From Branchiostoma floridae (taxonomy: Eukaryota; Chordata; Leptocardii; Amphioxiformes; Branchiostomatidae), in NCBI RefSeq assembly GCF_000003815.2, contig NC_049982.1, positions 4,051,259 through 4,115,258 on the forward strand: 64,000 bases of DNA, in the 5' to 3' direction. This document shows positions 34,631-47,400 of the stretch, piece by piece (position 1 is the first letter of the stretch; every line of letters begins with the position of its first letter). The notes under the pieces are model-generated. The model had not been told where the DNA came from, ran no database searches, and saw only the letters and a list, made by a program, of their open reading frames with translations. A program made the translations under genes and the position numbers.

Positions 34631-35231
34631 CTATCGAGGCGATAACAAAATACACGTGTCAGCAGGAATACTCACTGCAGAGATGGTTCATTACTCTTTT
34701 CGATAAGCGCGGCAGGTTCTTTTAATAACGTGCGTGAGGCCTCTCGGTCCCGAGCCAATCACGCTGCCGCTGCGCCACGCGATCTCACTAATGGAATGAA
34801 AGGTGACTTCGCCAATGAGAACGAGGACACAAAACCACAAAAAAGGAAATGTTTCATACCTGTCCGTCTGTCAGGATGACAGCGGCACGAGCAGCCCCGT
34901 CGCGGAATTTGGACTTGGATTAAACAAAAATAAGTTCAATTAAAAAAAAAGTAACATAAACAGTGTCACTGACAAAGCATAGTGCATGCTATCTAAAATG
35001 TGTGACATTTTTCAAAATCAGGTCCAGTTTCTTGTCTGTCGCTGCTTTGTGCATCTTATTTCAATGTCTCTGAAATGAAATGAAATAAACTTCATCGGCA
35101 TGAAATAAACATCATTGAACATAGGAGGTTAAATTAGGCACACAACATCAATGGTTGAATTTGACTCCCAATGTGCTACTGGATCATTTTACCGACAGAG
35201 AGAGAGAAAGAGAGAGAGAGAGAGGGAGAGG

Positions 35232-35277
<46 letters not shown>

Positions 35278-38210
35278 GACAGAGACGGTGGTCCTACCGT
35301 AAGACGCATGTAGCGAATAGCCAGGGGGGTACGGGTAGTGCCTCCTTCTGTCATCTCGTAGTGGATGATGCCAGACACAGCGGGGTCGTCTGATGTGTAT
35401 GTTCCCAGGGTTATGATTGTCTTCGGGACGCAATCGTACACGATGTAACCAACCTGTGTCAATGAAGAATACTTGCCATTAATATTTTGAGTGAGCGAGT
35501 GAGTGAGTGAGTGCACAAGTGAGTGAGTGAGTGAATGAGTGAGTGAGTGAGTGATTGAGTGCACAAGTGAGTGAGTGAGTGAGTGAGTGAGTGAGTGAGT
35601 GAGTGAGTGAGTGCACTAGTGAGTGAATGAGTGAGTGAGTGAATGAGTGAGTGAGTGAGTGCACAAGTGATTGCACTAGTGAGTGAGTGAGTGAGTGAGT
35701 GAGTGAGTGAGTGAGTGAGTGAGTGAGTGAGTGAGTGAGTGGGCGAGTGAGTGAGTGCGTGAGTGAGTGCACAAGTGAGTGCACAAGTGAGTGCACTAGT
35801 GAGTGCACAAGTGAGTGCACTAGTGAGTGAGTGATATTCTGTGACCTTCTTAGGCTTGCAAGCAAGTGTTGACCGGCAGGGCCAGGAGCCCTGTCTAGTT
35901 TCTGTAGTATTGTTATCATCTATTTGCTGTCCTACCGTTCTTTAAAAGTCTGAAACAAGCTTGGTGGTTGTTGGGGTGAGTACGGAAATTTTGGGGGTGT
36001 TGGAGACAAATCTAGCTGCTCTTTTGTTTGTAGTGCTTCTATGTTAGCCAGAAAATTATCAGAAGCTAGGGTAAAATCAACCATTGCTCACCCCGATTTG
36101 AACACCTCGGTCCGCAATGCATTGGAGGGTGTCGACGATGAACTGTTTGGCTTGGTTGAAGATGGATAGTTCGATGCTTGAAGAACGGTCGAGGACGAAT
36201 ACAACATCGGTGGTGCTGCAAGCTGCAGTTTACGTACAAGAAAATTAATGTTCTTTTAATGTCTGATAATATATGATAGACCTACAAAATATATTGTTCC
36301 GGCCATTCCGTAATTTGATGCTTCTTCAAACAGACTGATTTTCACTCTATTGCCGTCGTGAAACAGTGTCAATGATGCATTTGAAGTGGTCATCAGCTTA
36401 ACAAGTGATTTTTCCCCAATGAGACTGATATATTTTTGGTTACGTTGCCATTTAGAAACAATAGAAAAGTCAATAAGGTAATCGGAAATGGCTGCCCACA
36501 TTACTTTGCGACCAGACAAACAATAGTCAGTGCTGATGATATACAGTATAACATTCACTGTAACTCACAGCTAGAGGCACACACGAGCCCAATACAATAC
36601 TTTACCAGACAAAACACGCCATCTCATTGAAACATCTCAAGGATCCAATGAATAATCAATATGAGAGTGGAAAACTTTGAGTGTGCAGGCTTCACTGGAA
36701 TAAGCTTACGGTGTCTGCAAACGAGCACAAATACTTTCCATCTAAGAACAGATTAGACAAGACAGTCTCACCCTTTCTACTACAATATTCCTCTAGGCAG
36801 AACACAGTACAGACAGATGTCATTCTTTCCACGAACTGTGTCCGAGTGGAACCTGCTTCCTGCAGAGATGGTGACTGCCCCATCCCTGGAATCCTTCAGG
36901 GATAAGGTGGCATATCTACACTAACAGTTACAGTAGACCCCCAAGGCATAACATTACCTGAAACTACAACAGACAACCTCCTGTACCAGCACCTCTTTTA
37001 AGTGTGGCAGAAACATCAACAAGATGATGGTGGCCACCTGAATATTAAGAAGAAGAAGAAGAGACACTCACTACTGGCAATATCTTCGTCGATCAGTCCG
37101 TCGCCGTCATCATCGATGCCGTTCATCAGCTCTTCGTCCACACGCCCGTCACAGTCGTTGTCCACGCGGTCGTTTGCGATAGGCTGAGTGACGTCGCACG
37201 GCGCGGAAATTTGGGCCAGCCGAAGCCCACCTGGATAGCCGTACGCCTCGTACAGCGTGTAACCATAGCTAGGGAGAATAAAATGGTGTTAAAACAATAT
37301 TATACAACTTGTAGGTATTCCAGTAGTCTCAACCAGACTGACTATATGCTGGCTATGATAGGGAGAATGATTTGCCAGGAGAGTTTTGCTGCTGGAGGGG
37401 AAACAGTTAACCTTAGCTTTAACTGACGACTCCCCAGGCCAATTTTCCGACATTTCTTGTCAAATTCTACGATCCCAATACCACCTTAGGGAGGTTGGTA
37501 GAAGCTAGTGTACGAACTACACGTATCACCCATCTCATGAAAGAGAAAAAAGACAACGCGAAGCTTGCAAACACTAAATTAAAGCATTGCACTGAACTGA
37601 GCAATATCAGTAGTTATGGTGGGTTCTCTTAACACGCTCGGAGTGTGACTCGGGTCCTTAGACTGAGGACGTCCTTAACCTAAGCAAGGTTCTAATTTTT
37701 ACATACACCGTATGTCGGATACGGAAATTTGTGTGAAAACAGTGCAAATGGAAACCAGTGAGACTTGTAATTCAATACGGCTGTTATGTTCAGATTCTAA
37801 CCGAGGATATCCAGATTCAGTATGAGATCCCACCTGAAGAGACCGAAGGTTGCAATGGGGGAAGAGTGACTCGCTGTGTGTGTGCCTGCCGAGATAGTCA
37901 GTTCAGTGGCCTCGTACGCAGTCCCCGGCACGGGCTGCCAAACAGCGTTTGGATGATTAACCTCCACCGCTGCTCCATCGAATAGGAGACCAGCTTTGTC
38001 AGCGGACCTGTTATTAAACGGAGAGACGAAATTAAACAATGATGAAGGTCCCAAGGCATCCGCTTTCCCTGAAACAAATCAATGATGTTATCACTTAATA
38101 GAAGACATGTAAAGATTACCTTAAAGAAAAGAAATGGAATGGAACTTCACGACAAAGTGACACATACAAACTTACACAAACGCGGGCGAAATCAAAGTCA
38201 TACAGACACT

Positions 38211-38242
<32 letters not shown>

Positions 38243-38422
38243 ACACACGCTCGCGCGCGCACACATGCACACATACACATACGCACACGCGCACACACAC
38301 TCGCACACACACACACGCGCACACACACACGTGCACACACATTGTTCGTCCAATGACCAATGACATACGCATACACACACACTTGTTCGTCCAATGACCA
38401 AAATCAGTGACATACGCGCACG

Positions 38423-38498
<76 letters not shown>

Positions 38499-41400
38499 AA
38501 TAGTCTTTCAAAGAGAAAAAGGAAACGCTCACTTGATGGCCAGGTTCACGTGGTGCGTGGTTCCGGCGCCAACATCGTGGATAAGGTCAATGGTTGAAAA
38601 GGTGTAATCTGCCTCAAACTGGGCCACAGGCGGGATGAACATGAGGAACGGGTCAGTTTTCGTATTATCAGCAGAAGCTGTTTTACTGTAGAGAAGCAAC
38701 AGAAGCCACAATGAAAATGTGGTTATTTAAATCCCGTATCCTGCCCAATTGCAAGCATTTTGCTTACAATACCAAGTCACCCCTGCTCTCATTGATAGAT
38801 ACATTGTATATTGGATTCCTAGATTTGCCACCAAGAAATGGGTAATCTGAAAATGTAACAAAAATCATGACACCTCTTAAATACCTTCTTAAGTTATTTC
38901 CATTCAAGGTTTCAAACAAAGTAGGCCCTGCAGTTCAGCAAGCCGCTAGGAGGCCTAATTTTTAACTTACACCACTTACTTCATATGATCTCTGCCCAAG
39001 AGCTACCTACCTCTCAAAAATCACGACAACAGTATTTCTACAACCAACACGATTTCAAAACCAGAACTTCTGCGGTACACACACACACAGACAGACAAAT
39101 ACTTCTTAGTGAAGGGATTAAAACTTTTCGCTTGCTTAATCACACCTGTACTGTGCCAACAGCACTGGTTCGCTGGAGGTCACGTGCAAGTACTCGTTCG
39201 ACCCAGCCTCAAATTCCCAGAATTCCCCAGCGTTCAGAGTAGGCGGGCTTCGATTGGTAACGGTGATCTTGAAAATAAACATAAAAGCAAAGAAGCATTA
39301 GTACGGTTAGGCTTGTGTTACTTCCTCTCCATCTGTGTCTGTACCTACTGCACGCCGCGAACATTTAGCCCATCTGGATAGCGGTACGCCTCGTACAGTG
39401 TGTAACCGCAGCCTGTACCTACTGATATTGGCCTAGATATACAGAAACTTTGTGGGGGAATGGCATAAGTACATGGAATAACACTCTGGTTGTTTTGGGT
39501 AATGTTTTACACTTAGTATCTGCATTCATCTAGTTCTTTCTTCATTATAAGTTCGAATATTTCATCAAGAAATTCATCATCAATACTTTCATTACAAGTA
39601 GGACACAGTCTCTAGCTGGCTAGAATATTATTGTGTCGACCCATTCCAATATCTAAGCAGTGTGCAGGGATTCTGAGTTTTGTTGTGTTGGATTTGTTTT
39701 GGACTGACAAAATGTATTTCTCGATGTGAAATTCTTTATTTTTGAACATGTTTCGAGAATAATTTTTTACCTGCAGGTAGGGTACTCAATCAGATTCCTT
39801 TGTAGCGAAATGGACCATTGCTTTGAGTATCGCCCATTCACAAGTTTTCACAAACAATTCGGTCCATGTTCAGGTCCGGACCTGAACCTGATCCTCTGGA
39901 CCCGGACCGTACCTGTAACTGAATTTTCTGTAACGGTACCCACCCCTAGTAAAGACTACGTCACATTTCCAAACCGGGGCCCGGCCGGGCAGCTTTCGGG
40001 AACGAAAAGTATAATATAAAAGACACCAAACAACACAAGACGTAAAGAGAACAGTCCTGGGCATTATCTGTGTATATTTTTACGTATACATTTTTATTTT
40101 TCGTTTCTACAAACAGCCCGACCGGGCCCCGGTTTGGAAATGTGACGTTAAGCCTAAGGAAAGAAGTGCACAAAAGACGGAGGTATGACCTACCTGCGTG
40201 TTGTCTCTAGCGGCCACAACACGGAAGATGTCGCCACCGGTGCGCACTGCCAGCGGCACGGTGATGAACTCCTTCCCCCAGGTGTCCACAGGTGGGATCA
40301 TCTCCACCAGGTAGTCCCCCGACCCGCTCTGTCCGTTCCCCACCACGGTAAACAGGTTTCCGCTCAGCACAGTCACCGGCCGGTCCGCTACGATCCTGGA
40401 GCCGGTCAGGTCTGCGGACGCTTGGACCTGTGGGAATATCAGATATGATCATTCTATCTTTCTATAGATAAATAAATGTCTATTTGCGCCTAATTATATT
40501 ATTTAATTTACTCATTTGCAAATCCATGCCCGTAGGCTAATTGCAAGGGTGCAGACAGTAAAAAGTAACAAGTGTCTATTCTATGCAGCTATCTTATGAT
40601 TCTACATTCTTTACTGGGAGGTTTGACTTCTTCTTTGGAGGCAGTGACTGATGATAAGTCCAGTGTTTTTTATTATTAGTGTCATTATATATCAAAATTG
40701 TATAAATACAACAATAAATAACATACTGGGAGAGGAGAGAAGTTAAGGTGGAAATTGTTACTGTCGAAATAATTCAATTGTCATAATGACTAGATTCATA
40801 AGTGAACATTTCTATCAATTAGCACATTGATAATGTTAGGGTATCGTTGTATTTGCCTGCACAGCAAGAAGTCAAAAGCTGAAGATGTGGTATGACGAAA
40901 ATGGACACGAAACTGCCAATGACTGTTTTATATAGCCGGTATGAGATGACGGTGCACGTTCTGTAACATTCTGTTTATCATATTGACACGACATCAAGTA
41001 CAATAACTATTGTATGGTCAACTATAAACCACAACAAGAAAGGGAGAAAGAATGCAGAATACATCTTACAATTCTACTAATTAAACAATATAGGATAATA
41101 AGATTCTACTAATTAAACAATATAGGATAATACGAGAAAACCTCTATACAATCAGCTGGGGCTAATTTAAGTGTCACTATCTAATTACAAAGCAATCTTT
41201 TATGTATTTACCTATCTTAGAATTATGATAGCTGTCGGATCTGAAGATATACTAGTAGTCAAATCTACTTCTGGTATCTAGTATCTTGAAATCTGTAGCT
41301 TACCTGAAGTGTTTCCAACCTATCCAGTTGGACAGAGAAGTCCTGTCCTGCTGTGTAGCTGGTGCCGTCGAACGTCACGGCCTGGCTCGGGGTGATGGTG

Positions 41401-44400
41401 ACAGTCGTCCCGTCGTGCACGCCGACGACTCCAAACTCTGCAGAGATAGAAGAAAGTCGAGGAAGCACCAAGATGGTGTTTAGATTGACATGTGGAGAAG
41501 CGACGCAAAGTGGGAAGACAAGGTCCTTAATACATGTCAAGGGTTGGGGGTCACCGAAAATGACTGGAGGATCTGCGCCAACAGCACTGGTCAACCTGGC
41601 GAGAACTAAGCATGTCTGCAGCCGCGACGCATCTGAAATGATCTTTTCCATTGATTTATTGAAGCAACGGCAGGTTATGGAGAGCAAATCCGCGCGAAAT
41701 CATTTGAAATTCTATTCAATTTTTCCAGGCCTTACCGGATGGTAAGTTGTAAAAGCCCTCTTCGCTCCACCCCCTTGTAATCGTAGCACACGGCACGAAG
41801 TACTCAGTCCCCAGGACATCGGTGGGGAGGGCCAGGTAGGCGTCAGACGAGGCCCATTCGGCAAACACTCCGTAGCTGCGGGTGCACGTGCATCGTTATT
41901 CATCATACTGCACTCTAAGCCCTCTAATGATGCAAAACAACTATGTGCAATTCACTCGTTCCCTCATGCTGTAAGGCTAAAAATGTTGCTTGATATTTAT
42001 TTTGATATTTCTATGATTGAAACAAAAAGTAAAATCTTTTCGATTCCAATTGGGAAATTTTTAGGTCGTTTTAGGTCGGTAGTCTACTGTTAGGTGCACG
42101 CTGCTCTTGTTTAAATTAGTCATAACTTCTGTGAAACGGAGGTTCAAGTTGCTGTCAATCGATGTTTGTGTGCCTGTTATTATAGGTTATGCACGCAGCT
42201 AGCAGGAAGTTGGGTCAAAAGTGATAAAAGATAACTCCAAGGGTCAGATGCAGGGAGTGGTAAGTCTAGAAATACTCATAAATCAAACATGACGGAGGGT
42301 CCATAGAAGAGGCTAGTAATTCTAGGGGAGGTATTTTAAGTCTCCCTGTCCATCTATTTGGCTACTGTTTTCACAGATATACTAGTATATTTCCCATATG
42401 CTTTTTTATGTTTAATTTGATTAATGGAAAAAAAAACCCTCACACCACGATCTCTACATCCGACGTAACGTGGATGGCCTTGTTGCTCTTCCCGCTGCCG
42501 CGAAGCTCCACGTCTACACGTGTCAGGGACACTTCGGTCACCTGAGAAACAGTGAAGGATAGTATCAGCTTTGTGTTTGTGGCTGGGTACTCTCCAAGCA
42601 GAGGTTAGGCTCCGGTTGTTTTTTAACGTTTTTTTAGTCGTTTTTATCGGGCTTTCTATTTTTTTTATTATATCTTGCTGGGTCAAAACCTAACACAGGC
42701 CGGACACAAAAAAAAATGACAAAATAGAAAGCCCGATAAAAACCACTAAAAAAACGTTTAAAAACAGCCGGAGCCTAACCTCTGCTTGGAGAGTAGTGGC
42801 GCGGCTGGGACCATAACTACGTCAGGGATCGTTATCGACTTCCAGCAACCTTTGACCTGCTGATGACGTCACACACTTCCGGAGGGTCACAAGTGTAATA
42901 ATTGAGTCTTTGAGTTATCGATGATCATCAATGAAAACAAATCAATGAATACAGAAAAGACTATCGAACACACGGTGAGTCAATTGCCATGTGTTGTAAA
43001 ATAGTTCAGTTATTTCAGAATGTTGCACAACATCGTACATATTAACTAAATGCTAATTCATTTACTCTTTAGATAACACCAGGGCGAGTATCTCGAGTGA
43101 TCCTTTCTTCTTATTTGTTCTGAATTCTTTACGAGCACTTACATCAATGTGTGTGGCTTAGCTTAATCTAGCAATAGGAAGACTTGGTACAAAATATGTT
43201 CATGTCCATATGATTAGTTTCTCCAGTACATATAGCGAGTTTCTGGAACTCTCCATTCTGGAGTCAGCCTAAAGAAGACTAGTGGTATGATCATGATACC
43301 GGTGGTTCAACTCATTTGTATGGAGGTAAACGTGTAACGTAGCGCGATGAATTCAATACTAGGGACAACTTATAACGTCGATATCATTAGGTAAGGACAA
43401 TTCAGACTGATAATCGCGATTACAAAAACGTTCCTGCTGAAAGACTTTCATGTTTCATCAGCTCAGAATAGGGTCGTCATCTGACCAAGAAGTCAAAGGT
43501 CACGTGACAACAGGCATAGGGTGTTATGCATATCGTTAAAATCAATTTTCACACGTTTTCTATGACATGTATCTATTCTACCATGTGGCATTTCAATAAA
43601 GGTCTCCATTCCAGCTAATATGGAGCCTCCCAGACTGAAGGAGACCAGTACTAGCCTCTACCAGGCTCCAGATGTCGCTGAAAAAATAGTACAAATTGGC
43701 CAAATAAGACAAAAAAGATGAGAGGAGTAAGACGGCCGAGTAAAGTTTGCAACCTAAATAGTCGCCATCGTCTTTGAAGTCCACTGTTCGCTGTCTAATA
43801 GGTTCCGACGGTCCTCGACAGGAAGTGTTAGAGGTAACAAAACTTCACTAGGCAAATACAGTGGTGTGGTCATATCACATATTACGGTAAGACTTGCCTG
43901 CCCCACGGTGGCCGTTTCCGTGATGATGTCACCCGAAGCAGGCAGTGTGATCGTGATCGTAGCCACTGAGTCAGACTGGGTGGTGATGAACAGGGCCGGG
44001 TCATGTCGCTGTCTCTGGAAGTTTTCCGGAAATGTCAGGATGAACTCTGTGCCCTTATTATCCGGGTAGGCTGAAACAGAAAATTTTAGCAAAGATGCTG
44101 AAAACAGAAAATTACTCTTCGACGACAACGTCGATCTGTCACTCTTCTTCTTATTTTGGGTGAGAGAAACGAGCTGTACATGTATATAGGAGCAGTGAAA
44201 AAGGTTCAACATGGAATTCAGAATAGAAGGAACAGAAAGGGCTATGGCAAATAAAGTTTTCCGAGCCATGTATGATCCGAACAGTTGACACCATGTAAAA
44301 GTAATAATGCACAGCAGCCATCCTCAATTGAGGTGAAGTAAAATGCTTTGTCAAGTACAATGTAGCTAGTAGGATAAGGTTAGCGTCTTCAGTCAAGCAC

Positions 44401-47400
44401 ACTACTGTTAAGACTCGAATGGAAGGAAAAATGTCATGACCGTATGTTTCTCCAGTGTTGAAATTGCTAAAAGAAATCCAAGATCAAACAAAGTTTAAGT
44501 AATGTTAATACATACATGCCAGAAGTGAAAATGAAGCCCTGTGAATACATTCTCTATACATCTTGTAACCAAATTTCAGGTAACCTAAGCATTATATTAG
44601 AGAGTTAAAAGTGGAAATAATGAGGATAAGATAATCTGTATGAAATTGATATCAATTCACTCGTAGCATCTCCACATCTACATCATTGTTTCATACATAC
44701 TTTGAGCAGTTAAAAACGGCGCAGAAACAAGCAGTGCTAGTATTCCCTAAATAATGTAACCCACAATAATTAGACTTCGAGGCGCCCTCGTGCCACTGCG
44801 GCATCGAATATTTGCTCCTTGAATGTTGGTATGGAACGGAATGGAATTGCTTCATCTTACAAAGTGCCAAAAATGACTTTGATAATTGAAGTTCTACAAC
44901 CCTGACTTGGGCTAATATTGCTTAGGTTGCCTTTCAATACAAACAACATATTAGGCATTTATTTTTAAAAATGGTAAAAAATCCTAATATGAATCTTAAC
45001 TGCGGTTAATAACATGCAAAATAAGATAAACGGTAAAGCAAAGCATTTCAATATCGATAACATATTAAGAAAATAAGGAAAATTTATTGGAATAACTAGT
45101 CTAATCTAATGACTAAGTAACATAACATAACATGACAAAACATAGCAGAAATATAAATCAAAAAGTCAGAAATTGAGCAAACTAGATTTAATAAAGAAGG
45201 AATTCCGGAAACGCAGACAAATCAAGTGGATGTAAAACTGGATCAACTTTAATTTGGTTTTTGAATATTGGAAAGGACGACATGAGCCCTTCCCGTTGCA
45301 TCGCCTCTTCGGTGCGGAAGCCAAGTATGGTACAGGTTTGACTTTAACAATTTTTCTCCAAACTCGAGCGGTTGTTTTTAGATCGTGTTCATTGACATGA
45401 ATCTTAATGCGTGAAGCCTCATCATTCGTGTCCCGGTGCTGCACACTGTGTTGTGTCCGTTTCCAATTCAAACAAGGTTAACTTACAGGTGTGGGGGGAG
45501 GGGGGGGGGGGGGGGGTTACAGCCAATGACACTGAGAATCGGAACGGTACATTTAACAATCATGTCTGGCTCAAAATGAAAAAAAAAAAAATAGAAGAAG
45601 GAAAAAATCGCAAATACACAAAAAGCCAAAACGAAAACAGAAGTTTCTTTTAAAGAATAAGATAGATAAGATAGAGCGATGTTTTAGTTAAGAAATACGA
45701 TAGACTGTGCTCTGAATATTCATACAATGGGTAAGTGTCTACATTATGTACATGGTCTTCAAGTAAGGCCAAAAAAGATTTCAACCACCTGCAAGTGTGT
45801 AGATCGATTTTAAAGAATCATGATTGGCTGAGAGGGGCAAAAATCAACAAAAAAGTGTATGATCATGTTATGGAAAAAGAAGTCTTAAGGATAAATCCAG
45901 AACACATAATCTCCTACTGGGAAGACGACTTTAACATCGCTCTTCCATGGAGACAAATATTTCAATTGGCACACAGACTTACAATCGATTCGACAAGTAG
46001 GATATTCCAGTTCAAATTATTACACAAGTTCCTCGCTACAAACCGGATGTTGTACATATGGAATATTAAAGATAATTCGAAATGCTCTTTCTGTGGCGAA
46101 GACGAAGAAACTGCTAAACACTTATTTTGGAACTGTCATATTGTAACATCTTTCTAGAAAAATGTGCAAACTTTGTATAACAGCGTAACAGGACATTATT
46201 TGAATATTGATAACGCATTGAATGTAATACTGGGAGATTTAGAGAGTGAAAGTCCTATCACGTTAACGTCTAATGTTGTTATATTGTTGGGGAAAATTTT
46301 CATCTATAGAAATCGAGAGAAATCAATACTGTCCATCAATAAGTTTATTACCTTCATTAAGTACTTTTACACAATGGAAAAAAAACCTATAGCCACTCGT
46401 AAAAACAAACTGTATGTACACAACAGAAAATGGGAACCTCTGTATTCTCTTTTAAATGCCGCATGATTATTGTATTGTACATGTTTTACCTGTATGTATG
46501 TCTTTGGTATCTGAATAAAGAATAAGATAGAAAGGAGAAATCTCACGTCTAGTCATTGAGTTATCATAAAATCCCGCTCATACCACCGCTATTTCGTCCT
46601 TTGTTTTTATCTAAACGAGAGCCACAATATTGAGCCCATGAGTCGGAGCCGGATCTTTGATCTGATGATACTTCGTGTCATAGTTCAGATGAGCTTCAAT
46701 GTATTTCAAACGACCGGACGAACAGACCACAGTCATGTGTATCTTACATTCTGTTGAGAAAATTCGACACCATTTTCTCCACTATCCGCTATCATAATGG
46801 GTGTGCCATTGGCTAATCAAGTCCCATTGGTCTGAAGATAGCATGTGGGGGTCCGATGTACAGGGATCCGCCAGTCAATCCGCCATGCAAGTTGATGGTG
46901 GGAATATAGTTCAGAGCCTAAAACTCAGTCAAGATTTTTTTCCTGGTCAAATGGGTAGAAATCCTGGCAGTTTTGAGGTGGGTGTGACAGGGGAGGGTTT
47001 CTACTTTCTGATTAGGGCCAAAAAGCTGAGTTTTTGTTGTTGTTAGGGGGTATGAAGTTGGGACTTTTTTGTCCTAGCACATGGCCTCCTCACTGGGTTG
47101 TGGTGCGGTTTTGAGGTCATGGGTCAATCTTTCAGTTTCCCGGAAGTTTGTGCCGTTAGATTCATGACGAAATGTGTTTGTTTGGATAGCTGAGATGTCG
47201 GGCTTCCAAATGAGGGTATGTTTGTGTGCCAGTAACGTCAGAAAGTTGAGTTATTAACAGTTGCTTTCTCCTCTTTTTGGCATAGGAACCCATTGTTAAG
47301 AGGCTGTACATTGAATCACTGGCGGATGCCCTACATGGTTTTGAAACCCAAAGTACGTCACGTCGACCCTTCAAAATAGCAGAGTACACAAGAAAAACAA

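Noticed and set aside
35479-35919. HSLTHSLTHS open frame of 146 codons
   Set aside because: (TGAG)n microsatellite translation.
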